In this document: in pieces, positions 35,681-45,611 of the stretch | How positions within the stretch are numbered: position 1 is the first letter of the stretch | Layout: each line of letters starts with the position of its first letter | Origin: Calothrix brevissima NIES-22 | Lineage (GTDB): Bacteria; Cyanobacteriota; Cyanobacteriia; Cyanobacteriales; Nostocaceae | Direction of reading: 5' to 3' | DNA length: 64,000 nt | Assembly: GCF_002367995.1 (NCBI RefSeq) | Contig: NZ_AP018207.1 | Coordinates: 5,507,963 to 5,571,962, forward strand | The notes under the pieces: model-generated | Seen by the model: the letters and a program-made list of their open reading frames with translations, nothing else | Database searches by the model: none | Told to the model about the DNA's origin: nothing | Made by a program: the position numbers and the translations under genes

Positions 35681-36220
35681 TTAACTCTCCACTATACAAT
35701 GGGCTGTTGCCATATTTTTCGCGGCTTGCTGCATTTGTTCAATATCTGATGACGACCAATAGCGGGGTGCTTGACAGTTATGAGCAATTAATAATCCCCA
35801 CAATCCCCTAGCTACCAAAACAGGTACTACCAAGCTAGCGCGAACCTGCAAACTACGCAAAAATTCGCGATGACAATCATGTATTGCTTCTAATTCAATA
35901 TCAGGAATGACTCGGACTCTTCCTGCTAAATATAAACTGGCATATTCTTGATTAAAACAATTATCTGGCCCTGTTGAACCGAAAATTGAATATTCGCTCT
36001 TAATTACAGATTCACAAGTGACTTGTCCCTGCCAAGAGCCGTAAAAGTAATATAAAACTACGCGATCGGCTTCTAGAGATTCTCTCAGTTGATTGATCGT
36101 TTGCCGAATCAATGCATCACGTTGCATGGTGATTACCAAACGGTCAAGCACCTTGCGTAACCCCTGCTCGTAATTCCTTGGGGGACTGGGGTCAAATTCT
36201 GAATAAGAGTGAATTTGCAC
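35681..36220 (-). CDS. stand-alone GAF protein with DXCF cyanobacteriochrome signature
   Basis: Protein of 179 residues (GTG start at 36220) that is essentially one GAF domain. It carries DNCF at 86-89 and a second Cys at 116 in IHDCHREFL, exactly 28 residues apart, the same spacing as the two bilin-linked cysteines of DXCF cyanobacteriochromes such as TePixJ (494 and 522). The downstream VRASLVVPVL and RGLWGLLIAHNC blocks are also typical. There is no kinase, PAS, GGDEF or methyl-accepting domain. If it binds phycoviolobilin or phycocyanobilin it would be a photoreceptor needing a separate partner. Confidence 0.8.
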   Translation of the reverse strand: MQIHSYSEFDPSPPRNYEQGLRKVLDRLVITMQRDALIRQTINQLRESLEADRVVLYYFYGSWQGQVTCESVIKSEYSIFGSTGPDNCFNQEYASLYLAGRVRVIPDIELEAIHDCHREFLRSLQVRASLVVPVLVARGLWGLLIAHNCQAPRYWSSSDIEQMQQAAKNMATAHCIVES

Positions 36221-36692
36221 AGGCCTAAAATGACAACTGGGTAAATAGCTTCGGCTTTCTATCCTAACTTATCAGACTGCAATAATTAAAAACTACTATA
36301 AATTGCAGAATTGAATCATAAGAATAATAACATTTAATGCCTGATTTCTGGATAAAAATCAAGATTTATTTTTGCTTTATTTCCGATATTTGCTGCTCAA
36401 TTTTTTTATTTCTTGGGAAAAATATCTTGATTTAATTAAAAAATATTGACTATGTTTAAATATTAAAAAATAAAAAATAATTTTTATTAAAATTTATTAA
36501 GGAATGAACCAACAATGTAGGATGTCATTAGATAGGTCATTGCGGGACAGACTTGAGCTTGAGAAGATAAATATTAATTTTTGTAAAGATAAAGACGCGA
36601 TCGCCATTTCACCAACCGCTTCACCATCAATTCCGTACAGCATGTCACCCTAGCAGGTAAAATACATAAGCCTGGTCTATTTCCTCAACATC
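36221..36692. other. AT-rich spacer between divergent genes
   Basis: 472 bp without a gene. It is very AT-rich (run of AATAAAAAATAATTTTTATTAAAATTTATT type near 36465-36500). It holds the promoters of the GAF gene and aroC. Confidence 0.6.
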
Positions 36693-37781
36693 ATGGGCAA
36701 CACTTTTGGTCATTTATTCAGCATTACTACTTTTGGTGAGTCCCACGGCGGTGGTGTGGGGGTTGTGATTGATGGTTGTCCCCCGCGCCTAGAAATTTCT
36801 GCTGAGGAAATTCAAGTAGAACTAGATAGAAGACGGCCGGGACAAAGTAAAATTACAACGCCGCGTAAAGAAGCAGATACCTGCGAGATATTATCTGGGG
36901 TATTTGAAGGCAAAACCTTAGGTACACCGATCGCAATTTTAGTCCGCAACAAAGATACTCGTCCCCAAGATTATGACGAGATGGCGCAAAAGTACCGCCC
37001 ATCTCACGCTGACGCCACCTATGATGCTAAATATGGAATTCGTAATTGGCAAGGTGGCGGTAGGTCTTCAGCGCGGGAGACAATTGGTAGAGTAGCCGCA
37101 GGTGCGATCGCTAAAAAAATTCTCCGTCAATTCGCTAATGTCGAAATTATTGGTTACGTCAAGCGCATCAAAGATTTAGAAGGCGTTATCGATCCCAACA
37201 CCGTCACCTTAGAACAAGTAGAAAGCAACATCGTTCGCTGTCCCGATAGTGAATCAGCAGAACGCATGATTGAATTAATTGAGCAAACTGGTAGACAAGG
37301 TGATTCTATCGGCGGTGTAGTCGAATGCGTAGCGCGCAACGTCCCTAAAGGTTTAGGCGAACCAGTTTTTGATAAATTAGAAGCCGATATTGCTAAAGCT
37401 GTCATGTCTCTTCCCGCTAGCAAAGGTTTTGAAATCGGTTCCGGTTTTGCGGGAACCCTGTTAACCGGATTTGAACATAACGACGAATTTTATATTGATG
37501 AACAAGGTGAAATTCGCACCGTCACCAACCGTTCCGGTGGGATTCAAGGGGGAATTTCCAACGGCGAAAATATTATTTTGCGAGTTGCTTTCAAACCAAC
37601 CGCCACAATTAGAAAAGAACAAAAAACCGTCACTCGTGAAGGCGAAGAAACCCTATTAGCAGCCAAGGGAAGACACGATCCTTGTGTATTACCTCGTGCT
37701 GTGCCAATGGTAGAAGCGATGGTAGCTTTAGTTTTGTGCGATCACCTGTTACGGAATCACGGACAGTGTAAATTACTGTAG
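36693..37781 (+). CDS. aroC: chorismate synthase
   Basis: Enzyme of 362 residues, typical length, that converts EPSP to chorismate with reduced FMN. Signatures seen: [17 protein letters not shown] near 15, [15 protein letters not shown] near 47, the [17 protein letters not shown] block near 125, and the terminal [20 protein letters not shown] at 36693. It feeds the folate enzyme encoded at 32029 and aromatic amino acid synthesis. No operon partner is adjacent. Confidence 0.97.
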   Translation: MGNTFGHLFSITTFGESHGGGVGVVIDGCPPRLEISAEEIQVELDRRRPGQSKITTPRKEADTCEILSGVFEGKTLGTPIAILVRNKDTRPQDYDEMAQKYRPSHADATYDAKYGIRNWQGGGRSSARETIGRVAAGAIAKKILRQFANVEIIGYVKRIKDLEGVIDPNTVTLEQVESNIVRCPDSESAERMIELIEQTGRQGDSIGGVVECVARNVPKGLGEPVFDKLEADIAKAVMSLPASKGFEIGSGFAGTLLTGFEHNDEFYIDEQGEIRTVTNRSGGIQGGISNGENIILRVAFKPTATIRKEQKTVTREGEETLLAAKGRHDPCVLPRAVPMVEAMVALVLCDHLLRNHGQCKLL

Positions 37782-38042
37782 GGAAGGATAGGAGGATAAG
37801 GGGGATAAGGGAGAAATAACTCTTTCAAGTCACCCTTAATGGAAAAACCCCACAACCAACATAAAATTCTGTATGGTCTTTTAAACCTACGATAAATGGT
37901 TTTAAATCATAAGTTTTCCAGTCATTAGTACTATGACTCTAGCAGGATTGTATTTTTCTCAATTACTTGCAGCACAGCTCAAAGAAATCTATACTAACGG
38001 CGATTAAGCGATCGCAGATTTTCTAGGAGAGCAACAAGGCTT

Positions 38043-39245
38043 ATGGTACCCTATCCATGTCCGATTTGTGGCAACCCAAACTACGGCAATCAGCAATATT
38101 GTTCTCAGTGCGAATTTCCTGTAGCACATCTTGATTCTGGATTTCCGGGACTCAAGCAAGAACAAGTAGTCAAATGGTCAAAGGATAAATATAGGGAAAT
38201 ACAAAAACTTTCATTACAACACAATTCAATCCCTGAAAATTTAGATGAAAATAGCGCGCAGACAGATGCCCACGATGCTATAAAATTACAGGCTAAAATT
38301 AAACAATTAGAAAAAGAAAAAGCCGAAATAGAATCCAGGTTTCACATCTTAGATGAGATGTTAACTAAACTAGGAAACGAACTCCCACAGCATATTTTTG
38401 TTGACGAAGCTACTAAACAAAAGCTGAACGAATGGGGTAGTAATCTGGCTGCTAAAATTGATAAATGGAATAACGAACAGCAATCAACTTGTCAATATAT
38501 ATATCACAGCTTACGTTCTGAATTAGCACGTTCCAAGTGTGAATTAAAAATTGTTACACCACGTAATTCTGAAAAGTCCAACTCTATAGCGACAATTCCT
38601 AGCAGATTACCAAATCATCAAGTAATTCAACAACCGCCACTAATAGAAAATTTAAAACCCATATTATTAGAACTACTGGAACCAATTGAACAAAACTTTA
38701 TTGAGAATGTAAAATCTCTCAAAACTGAAGTTATTACAGAAATCAAAAGTCATTTTGCTCTGAAAGCGCAGAAAATTTCACTCGATAGTCAGATTCCCCC
38801 AGATGCAATCATTACCACTTTAGAATCTGAACTAGTCCAACCAGAACCAATTCTATCAGCAGTAATTGACATTCCTCCGGCTGAAGCTCAATAGCCTTGG
38901 GTGTTAGCTGATAATCTCAACCCAGAAGAGTTTTCCAAATTCGCCTGAGAAGTTTCCGAAACCGAGGAAAGCATTAATCGGCGTCGCTTAGGTAGCTAGC
39001 AAACAGCCGTTGTGGAAAAATTTCATAAAGGTAAAGGTAGTTATTCTATTCTTAATAAAGATTTTCAAAACTATTAATATTTCGTAATCTAGTTTGGTTT
39101 ATTTCCCACGACTTATTTAAAGCAATCGGGAAAATTTAGACTTAGTGCAAGATATATTTGAATCTCAAAACTATCAAGATAATCATTCTCATCCATTTAC
39201 CTGAATCCAGCCAGGAAAATTATCTCCTTTGTTCCCAGAGGATAC
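38043..39245 (+). pseudogene. decaying zinc-ribbon/coiled-coil gene
   Basis: The intact frame (38043-38894, 283 residues) begins with a zinc ribbon (CPICGNP...CSQC), continues as coiled coil (about 80-160), and stops at a TAG. The same frame then carries on with protein-like sequence PWVLADNLNPEEFSKFA, stop, EVSETEESINRRRLGS, stop, QTAVVEKFHKGKGSYSI, and after about 39076 a +1 shift gives NRENLDLVQDIFESQNYQD and IQPGKLSPLFPED. This pattern (EVSxTEESINxRR) is what I recall of an intact cyanobacterial family. Three nonsense changes and a frameshift make it a probable pseudogene; the first 283 residues might still be made. Confidence 0.7.
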
Positions 39246-39421
39246 CGACTCAGTACTGACCCAATACTGCTCGGTTAATGTCAAAAACCTTAACCCGCGT
39301 AGGTTGGGTTGAGGAACGAAACCCAACATTTGGGTAGCTCTGTTGGGTTTCGCAGAGCCTCAACCCAACCTACAATTTTCCTTAACTTTTGTTCCCAGAG
39401 GATACCGACTCAGTACTGACC
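39228..39421. mobile_element. palindromic insertion flanked by a 34 bp direct repeat
   Basis: TTTGTTCCCAGAGG... occurs at 39228-39261 and again, identical over 34 bp, at 39388-39421. Between them is a nested palindrome: outer arms GTAGGTTGGGTTGAGG (39299-39314) and CCTCAACCCAACCTAC (39358-39373), inner arms CGAAACCCAACA (39317-39328) and TGTTGGGTTTCG (39341-39352). It is a dispersed palindromic element inserted with, or causing, duplication of its flank at the pseudogene's end. Confidence 0.75.
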
Positions 39422-39893
39422 TTAGTAGATCGGTAGATCTTGTGAGAACAGGGAGTACTGCGATTTAAATTTTAAAGTAAACAATCGACATTTGCTATTT
39501 ATCACAATATACTGTAAACTCTTTTACCGGCAGGCATAACCCACATCATTTTTTTGCGGGTAAACTTCAGATACAACCTGCTCGTTATGACTGCCAAATT
39601 GTAGTAAATTCACGCCTGACAACCTTAGCCTTGATTTACTGTGCTAACTGCGTAGAGCCAATGAATCAATAAATTAAGGGTCTCGGTGATTATGCATAAC
39701 TTTATTAAGCGATATTGACATATATCTTAAGGAATATTCTTGCTATTACACATATTAAATAGCTAAAACTAGCAATTATTCTTTAAAGACTAAAGATTCC
39801 TTTAATTTAAGCGTTGTAACTGCCGTTTTTTAAGGATAACATGGTAAATATTGTGTACTGACGACTCATACCAGATTTGGTATCCGATTTTCT
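39422..39893. other. spacer upstream of remA, no gene seen
   Basis: 472 bp of AT-rich sequence with no supported frame. It probably carries the remA-gmk promoter. Confidence 0.5.
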
Positions 39894-40160
39894 ATGGAAA
39901 TTCAATTAATCAATATAGGTTTTGGCAACATCGTGTCTGCTAATCGAGTAGTTGCCATTGTTAGTCCAGAATCTGCACCAATCAAGCGGATCATTACCGA
40001 TGCAAGGGACAGGGGCCAACTTGTTGATGCGACTTACGGACGTCGGACTAGGGCGGTAATTATTACCGATTCCAGCCACGTAATTCTCTCAGCAATTCAA
40101 CCGGAAACTGTAGCTAATCGCTTCGTGATTTCTCGGGAGCATCAAGTTGTAGATAATTAA
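39894..40160 (+). CDS. RemA-like (DUF370) regulator
   Basis: Protein of 88 residues matching the DUF370/RemA family: [32 protein letters not shown], and [18 protein letters not shown]. In Bacillus, RemA is a DNA-binding activator of matrix genes that forms ring oligomers; cyanobacterial members lie next to gmk, as here (172 bp upstream of it). Role in cyanobacteria not established. ATG at 39894. Confidence 0.9.
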   Translation: MEIQLINIGFGNIVSANRVVAIVSPESAPIKRIITDARDRGQLVDATYGRRTRAVIITDSSHVILSAIQPETVANRFVISREHQVVDN

Positions 40161-40332
40161 CTAGAGATGGACTAACATCCCTACACTATTTACCCCGTAT
40201 CAGCAGTACTATGTGAATTAGACGATTTTTTTGTCACCCTTGTGACCAATTCCTTAGTCAAGAGTTACACAGCTAACAGATACTAGACTAATGAATTTAG
40301 CTCTATCGATTAATTCACAGGTTTAGCTGATA

Positions 40333-40932
40333 ATGCAAGTTCTACCCATTCAGAGTGGTGCTACTACTACCAAAGAGTTCCCGTCTTCCGGACGGCTAAT
40401 TGTTTTAACCGGGCCTAGTGGGGTTGGCAAAGGCACTTTGCTACGTGCTTTGTTGCAACGTCATCCAGAACTTTACTATTCGGTTTCGATGACAACCCGT
40501 TCTCCTCGCCCAGGAGAAATTAACGGCAAACATTATTACTTTGTGAGCCGCGCTAAATTTGAACAATTGGTTGCCCAAGGCGAATTCTTAGAATGGGCAG
40601 AATTTGCAGGGAATTATTACGGTACGCCCCGAGAAGCTGTGCTTAACCAAGTTGGGTCTGGAAAATTGGTTGTACTAGAAATTGAGCTGGAAGGGGCAAG
40701 ACAAATTCGCACTTCTTTCTCTGGTGCCCATAGTATTTTTATCTTGCCACCTTCATTTGATGAGTTAGAGAAGCGGATTCGCGGTCGCGCCCAAGATTCA
40801 GAAGTTGCGATCGCCCGTCGTCTCCAACGCGCTCAAGAAGAAATCAAAGCAGCTGATGAGTTTGACATTAAAATCGTTAATGACGATTTTGAAACTACTG
40901 TAAAAGCTCTAGAAGCTGATTTATTTGGCTAA
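40333..40932 (+). CDS. gmk: guanylate kinase
   Basis: Enzyme of 199 residues converting GMP to GDP with ATP. P-loop [11 protein letters not shown] near residue 26, substrate motifs [20 protein letters not shown] and [14 protein letters not shown], and the lid [17 protein letters not shown] at 40333. Downstream of the RemA-like gene, a conserved cyanobacterial pair. A CTGTTGA tandem repeat follows at 40978. Confidence 0.96.
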   Translation: MQVLPIQSGATTTKEFPSSGRLIVLTGPSGVGKGTLLRALLQRHPELYYSVSMTTRSPRPGEINGKHYYFVSRAKFEQLVAQGEFLEWAEFAGNYYGTPREAVLNQVGSGKLVVLEIELEGARQIRTSFSGAHSIFILPPSFDELEKRIRGRAQDSEVAIARRLQRAQEEIKAADEFDIKIVNDDFETTVKALEADLFG

Positions 40933-40976
40933 TTCCCATTCAAGTTCAAAAGTTAGTGGAATCTATTGTGATATCT

Positions 40977-41016
40977 GTTGACTGTTGACTGTTGACTGTT
41001 GACTGTTGACTGTTAA
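40977..41016. repeat. TTGACTG tandem repeat
   Basis: Five TTGACTG heptads, complementary to the CAACAGT type (STRR3), after gmk. Confidence 0.8.
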
Positions 41017-41106
41017 CAGCCCTGATTAGTAGATATGCCATTTAGAAGCGCATTAGCTTAGATGCATCAGGGAATAACTATCCCTTATGCCTCCTGCCTT
41101 TATTCA

Positions 41107-41155
41107 TAAAAAAAGGACACATACAAAAAAGCGCAGCTTCTAAATATGTGTCCTT
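41107..41155 (-). terminator. rho-independent terminator of psaL
   Basis: Stem AAGGACACATA (41113-41123) with TATGTGTCCTT (41145-41155), followed on the minus strand by a run of T (the A run at 41107-41114). It ends the psaF-psaJ-psaL transcript. Confidence 0.85.
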
Positions 41156-41315
41156 ATTTGCTTAAATACGGAGCAATCAATGATTATTGGGCAAAAAGCG
41201 ACAAGGGTACACTACTTCACGCAGTTGCTACCCTTGGCTATCTAACCCACCCAGAAATCGCAAGACATGCAACTTGATTCTTGCAATTTAGAGATAATGG
41301 CGATGGGAACAGATA

Positions 41316-41831
41316 TTAACCTACTAGACCTTGAATCAGTGCTAGGTTAATCGTCAAAAAGTAAGCAACTAAGGCTCCACCAATAGCACCAATTAAGAAA
41401 GCACTAGAGAAATTATTCCAGCCTTCGTTGGTGGTAAAAGCATCTGGAGGGGTAGCAGTTACGCTGCTAAGTGCTTTAGGAGGATTGCTGTGGGTATATA
41501 AGGATAGAGCAGCAGTCAAAAGGACTACTAAGCCGATCGCTCCTAGTAACCCAGCTAAGTTAGCACTAGGTGTATTGCGCAGGGGGCCTAGTTTGGCAAA
41601 GGGGCCAAACAGCCAGTAACCATGAGCCATACCAACTTCTAGCCCGCGTCTAAAAGGAGTTAGACCAGGACGGTAAGCAGGTAAGTTATTAATGAACCAC
41701 TTAACTAAGGGAGAAGAATTAATGGGTGTTTCCAGGTTACCTATTTGTGGATCGCGCCCTGCGGGAAAAACAACCTCACGATTTCTTGGATCGCTGGCTA
41801 GATTTTTGGATGCATCTACTGCTTGCGCCAT
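41316..41831 (-). CDS. psaL: photosystem I subunit XI
   Basis: Protein of 171 residues, thylakoid membrane. N-terminal FPAGRDPQIGNLETPINSSP, then the YRPGLTPFRRGLEVGMAHGYW block and three membrane helices (about 65-85, 92-112, 140-162). PsaL holds the trimer/tetramer interface; Nostocales PsaL forms PSI tetramers. It is encoded last in psaF-psaJ-psaL, 270 bp after psaJ. Confidence 0.97.
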   Translation of the reverse strand: MAQAVDASKNLASDPRNREVVFPAGRDPQIGNLETPINSSPLVKWFINNLPAYRPGLTPFRRGLEVGMAHGYWLFGPFAKLGPLRNTPSANLAGLLGAIGLVVLLTAALSLYTHSNPPKALSSVTATPPDAFTTNEGWNNFSSAFLIGAIGGALVAYFLTINLALIQGLVG

Positions 41832-42101
41832 ATTTTATGTTCGCCTCTAAATTAGAACTGTGGCATTTTTCTATTAATAATAATTGTAGCTAAAGGTGCT
41901 TTTTGTCTGAGAAGTTTAGAAAAATTAATTTACTTACTTAAAAATACATGAAACCCGTAAGCTATAAGAGCCTACGAGTTTCAAATAATTATTTGTACTA
42001 CCTATTTGAGCTATATTTTTCTGATTAACTCAAGAAAAATATAGCTATCAAATATCAGACAGAAGATCAGTTTTTTCCTGGGGGAAATTACCCGCTTCTA
42101 C

Positions 42102-42251
42102 CTATGGCAGTGGGTGGAACAGTAAATCGGGGAAAAAGCGGTTAAATTCAATTAAGATTCCAGCTGTGATGGTCAACCAAAGAGTGGCTGCTACAGGTGC
42201 AGTGGAAATAAATTTAACCAAGTAGGATGAGGAATCGCCTTTGTCTGCCAT
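42102..42251 (-). CDS. psaJ: photosystem I subunit IX
   Basis: A 49-residue gene: ATG at 42251, stop TAG at 42102. Sequence begins [20 protein letters not shown], has one membrane helix ([16 protein letters not shown]) and ends [11 protein letters not shown], diagnostic for PsaJ. It lies 39 bp after psaF and binds next to PsaF at the plastocyanin/cytochrome c6 side of the complex. Confidence 0.96.
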   Translation of the reverse strand: MADKGDSSSYLVKFISTAPVAATLWLTITAGILIEFNRFFPDLLFHPLP

Positions 42252-42290
42252 GAATTTAGTCTCCTAAACAAGTTAATTGATACTGATGAA

Positions 42291-42785
42291 CTAGCGGGGG
42301 GAAATGGGGATTTCTGTATCCTTAGCTGTTAATTCACCAGAGAGCAATTCTTTGACAGCTGCTGCGGGCCAAGCAAAGCCTGTGGCCATGATTGGTAGAG
42401 CCAAAGCCAAATCGATTTGGATTTCTTTTTGTTCAGCGTCAGATCCTTTCTTGATGGCTTGGAGATAAGCACGGCCTACCCAACCAATCCAACCGGTAAT
42501 GTAAAGGAAAAGAATGCTAGGAATTAAGAAATCGCCTGCACGGTCAAGACGACCATCAACAATCAAATGGGGGTAACCTTCAGGGCCACATAGAGCTTGA
42601 GAGTAACGCTCAAACCGCTTTTTACCAGATTCTGGATCGGCGGTGGTATTACGGGCATTTTTTGCTAGCTCTTGAAAAGCGGGAGTGTCTGCACATGGCG
42701 CAAGATCCGCACCCAGCGCCTTAGCGGGGGGGGCGAAGTTGAACCAAAGACAAATCGCTAAAATCAAAGCAAACAATCGTCGCAT
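42291..42785 (-). CDS. psaF: photosystem I subunit III
   Basis: Protein of 164 residues with a cleavable signal ([17 protein letters not shown] to AKA). The mature part starts [20 protein letters not shown] and has [22 protein letters not shown], then one membrane helix ([20 protein letters not shown]). The two Cys form a lumenal disulfide in known structures. ATG at 42785. First gene of psaFJ(L), divergent from tsaD. Confidence 0.97.
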   Translation of the reverse strand: MRRLFALILAICLWFNFAPPAKALGADLAPCADTPAFQELAKNARNTTADPESGKKRFERYSQALCGPEGYPHLIVDGRLDRAGDFLIPSILFLYITGWIGWVGRAYLQAIKKGSDAEQKEIQIDLALALPIMATGFAWPAAAVKELLSGELTAKDTEIPISPR

Positions 42786-43056
42786 GGAGTTGTTTCCTTT
42801 TATTACAAAACAAAAAGTTTTTTGTACAAAACGAAGCGGCTTGTACAGTCTTTATTTAGATAACTAGCAAGTCATCATACTCTTGCCGGGGAACCGAGTA
42901 AAGTTTAAGTAAATAAAAGTTAAAGCTTCTCAACCTAGTTCTCATTGCCTTTTGAGTTCCAAGTTCCAGCACTGAGCAAAATTTCGGAATATTTGAGAGA
43001 ATTCATGAACTAGAGCTGAACCTCAGAACCGATCGCAACATTACTCTCCTAAAGCA
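42786..43056. promoter_or_regulatory. divergent psaF/tsaD promoter region
   Basis: 271 bp between divergent genes. It contains AT-rich TACAAAACAAAAAGTTTTTTGTAC, a near-palindrome at about 42804-42828 just upstream of psaF. I could not match an RpaB HLR1 box convincingly. Confidence 0.4.
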
Positions 43057-44103
43057 ATGGCAACCGTTTTAGCAATCGAAACTAGCTGTGATGAAACTGC
43101 TGTGGCAATTGTCAACAATCGTCAAGTTTGTAGCAGTATCATAGCTTCACAAATCCCGATTCATCAGCAATATGGCGGCGTGGTACCTGAGGTAGCATCT
43201 CGCCAGCACTTAGAAACAATCAACTGGGCGATCGCCCAAGCTTTAGAGCAAAGCCAAATGAATTGGGCGCAAATTGACGCTATTGCCGCCACCTGTGCCC
43301 CTGGACTAGTCGGCGCACTGTTGGTAGGGTTAACTGCTGCCAAAACTTTGGCCATAATTCAGCAAAAACCTTTTTTGGGAGTGCATCATCTCGAAGGGCA
43401 CATTTATGCAACTTACTTGAGCGAGCCAAGTTTAGATCCCCCTTTTCTTAGCTTACTAGTTTCCGGCGGACATACAAGCTTGATATATGTCAAGGATTGT
43501 GGTATCTACGAAACTCTCGGCGAAACCCGCGATGATGCGGCGGGCGAGGCTTTTGATAAAGTAGCGCGGCTGTTAAAGCTAGGTTATCCCGGCGGGCCGA
43601 TTATCGATAAGCTAGCGCAAACAGGCGATCCCCAAGCCTTTGCCTTGCCAGAAGGAAAAGTATCTTTACCTGGTGGAGGATACCATCGCTATGACGGCAG
43701 TTTTAGCGGGTTAAAAACAGCTGTATTGCGGTTAGTCCAACAGATCGAGAAAAATAACGCGGACATTCCCATAGCTGATGTAGCGGCTAGTTTTCAAGAT
43801 ACAGTAGCGCGATCGCTTACCAAAAGAGCGATCGCCTGTGCTTTAGATTATGGTCTCAATACAATTGCTGTTGGTGGAGGTGTCGCTGCTAACAGTGGAC
43901 TAAGGAAAAACCTCCAAGCCGCCGCCGCCGAACATAACCTAAGAGTTCTCTTCCCCCCGATGAAATTTTGCACAGACAACGCCGCCATGATTGCCTGTGC
44001 CGCAGCCGATCACCTCTCACGGGGGCATACCTCTCCCCTAACCCTGGGCGTCGAATCTCGGCTATCCCTCACCCAGGTGATGAAGTTGTATCAAGGGAGT
44101 TAG
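43057..44103 (+). CDS. tsaD: TsaD, tRNA threonylcarbamoyl transferase subunit
   Basis: Protein of 348 residues of the Kae1/TsaD/Gcp family. N-terminal [14 protein letters not shown], metal-binding HHLEGHIYA (His pair near 111-115), [23 protein letters not shown], and C-terminal [11 protein letters not shown] with [10 protein letters not shown]. It transfers threonylcarbamoyl to A37 of ANN-decoding tRNAs with TsaB/TsaE. ATG at 43057. Confidence 0.97.
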   Translation: MATVLAIETSCDETAVAIVNNRQVCSSIIASQIPIHQQYGGVVPEVASRQHLETINWAIAQALEQSQMNWAQIDAIAATCAPGLVGALLVGLTAAKTLAIIQQKPFLGVHHLEGHIYATYLSEPSLDPPFLSLLVSGGHTSLIYVKDCGIYETLGETRDDAAGEAFDKVARLLKLGYPGGPIIDKLAQTGDPQAFALPEGKVSLPGGGYHRYDGSFSGLKTAVLRLVQQIEKNNADIPIADVAASFQDTVARSLTKRAIACALDYGLNTIAVGGGVAANSGLRKNLQAAAAEHNLRVLFPPMKFCTDNAAMIACAAADHLSRGHTSPLTLGVESRLSLTQVMKLYQGS

Positions 44104-44162
44104 TCAGTTGTCAGTTGTCAGTTGTCAGTTGTCAGTTGTCAGTTGTCAGTTGTCAGTTGTCA
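44103..44162. repeat. TTGTCAG tandem repeat (STRR2-like)
   Basis: Eight perfect TTGTCAG heptads immediately after the tsaD stop codon. This is exactly the STRR2 unit of Calothrix/Nostoc. Confidence 0.9.
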
Positions 44163-44224
44163 GAGACGCGATGAACCCTTGTCTGTACAATTCATTTGTC
44201 CTCCTTGTCCCAACGCCCCATGCC

Positions 44225-45142
44225 CTATGCCCCAATTCCACTGACTATTGCCTGAATATGATTAGCAACAGCCTCTGGCTGCTCTAACATTGCTAGGTGT
44301 CCGCAATCGGGGATTTCAATCACATTGTCGCCACAGTATTGAAATAAGGGGTGAAAACTGGCTAAATGGCGCACATACTTGGGTTCCATTACCTTGTCGT
44401 GACTCCCAGTCAAAAAATAAACTGGCTGCTGCAGTTGGGAGACTAATTGGGGTAAACGGTTGATTTCTTCTTCTGTTGTCGAATCTAACAATGTGCCTAA
44501 AGCTGCTTCTGGATCGGCGACAACAAAATCAATCACTCGCTGACGTGCCCAATAACGCTCTAAAGGACGAGCTACGCTAGCTCTAGTAAACAGCAAATCA
44601 ATCAAAGGTAGTTGAGATAACCAGCGCGGCCGGACTTGTAAAAATCGCTGTCCCATAGTCCGGAACTGCTCAAAAGCCTCTTTAAGATAAATTCCGCCAC
44701 CAGCATTAATACAAATTACCCCTTTAATGCGATCGCTCATTTGATTTGCTGCCCACAGAGCAATTGTCCCGCCTAAAGAGTGACCAATTAGCCAAGCACT
44801 AGTGATATGTAACTGCTGTAATAGCACTACTAAATCATTGGCGTAGGCTGCTGGCGTGTACGTAGATTCCAACGATGAATCTACTGCACTAGTGGAATTA
44901 GCTGCAAAACTCACAGACAATTGTGCCCGATTCAACTCGTTATCAGGCTGGGACTGGGACTCGCCAAAACCCCGCAAATCGTAAGATAGGCATTGAAAAT
45001 CTACTGACAGTCGGGAAATCACAGGCTGCCAGTATCCACGGCTATTTAGCCAACCGTGAACAAAAACTAAAGCATGGGGACAGGAGGTGGGAGCCGTTAG
45101 CTCGTAGGAATGGGGAACGCCAAAGATTTCGATGGTTGCCAT
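44225..45142 (-). CDS. alpha/beta hydrolase
   Basis: Protein of 305 residues. HGW oxyanion motif near 28, nucleophile elbow GHSLGG near 119, acid in LTGSHDKVMEPKY near 248, and His in PDCGHLAMLEQPE near 283: a complete triad of the MenH/haloperoxidase-like superfamily. No signal peptide. Substrate unknown. ATG at 45142. Confidence 0.9.
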   Translation of the reverse strand: MATIEIFGVPHSYELTAPTSCPHALVFVHGWLNSRGYWQPVISRLSVDFQCLSYDLRGFGESQSQPDNELNRAQLSVSFAANSTSAVDSSLESTYTPAAYANDLVVLLQQLHITSAWLIGHSLGGTIALWAANQMSDRIKGVICINAGGGIYLKEAFEQFRTMGQRFLQVRPRWLSQLPLIDLLFTRASVARPLERYWARQRVIDFVVADPEAALGTLLDSTTEEEINRLPQLVSQLQQPVYFLTGSHDKVMEPKYVRHLASFHPLFQYCGDNVIEIPDCGHLAMLEQPEAVANHIQAIVSGIGA

Positions 45143-45221
45143 ACTTTATATCGTACCTTTAAGGGCGGGTGCGACTAAATATGGAGTTAAAAGGAAAAAG
45201 CTTCAAGCTAGACACTCATGC

Positions 45222-45295
45222 GATCAACAGTCAACAGTCAACAGTCAACAGTCAACAGTCAACAGTCAACAGTCAACAGTCAATAGTCAATCAAT
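45222..45295. repeat. CAACAGT tandem repeat (STRR3-like), block 1
   Basis: About nine CAACAGT heptads ending in CAATAGTCAA. After them to 45480 are GATTTTGGATTTT repeats and two GGGGCTT hairpins (about 45328-45350, 45390-45412). Confidence 0.9.
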
Positions 45296-45479
45296 TTTGG
45301 ATTTTGGATTTTGGATTTTAGATTAACCCCATGCATAAATGCAGGGGCTTTAATTAAAAATTGTGGATTTTGGATTTTAGATTTATTCTACGAATTAATT
45401 CGGGGGCTTGGAACCCGTTTAGATTCTTTAAATTTTGAATCTTCAATCCAAAATTTAAAATCTAAAATCTAAAATTCGG

Positions 45480-45562
45480 TCAATAGTCAACAGTCAACAG
45501 TCAACAGTCAACAGTCAACAGTCAACAGTCAATAGTCAACAGTCAACAGTCAACAGTCAACG
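45480..45562. repeat. CAACAGT tandem repeat (STRR3-like), block 2
   Basis: Eleven or so CAACAGT/CAATAGT heptads. With block 1, the whole 45143-45611 spacer is repeat DNA without a gene. Confidence 0.9.
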
Positions 45563-45611
45563 CTATTTTCAACCTAAAAAACTTTTTTCCTTCATAACTT
45601 TGTAGCTGCCG

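Noticed and set aside
37933-38007. 24-codon frame MTLAGLYFSQLLAAQLKEIY... upstream of the zinc-ribbon gene
   Set aside because: Too short and without a ribosome site; may be a remnant but nothing supports expression.
42786-43056. RpaB HLR1 box upstream of psaF
   Set aside because: TACA-rich sequence is present, but no pair fitting GTTACAWWNNGTTACAWW was found.
45222-45562. CRISPR-like appearance of regularly repeated units
   Set aside because: Units are 7 bases in direct tandem without unique spacers; no cas genes. These are STRR repeats.
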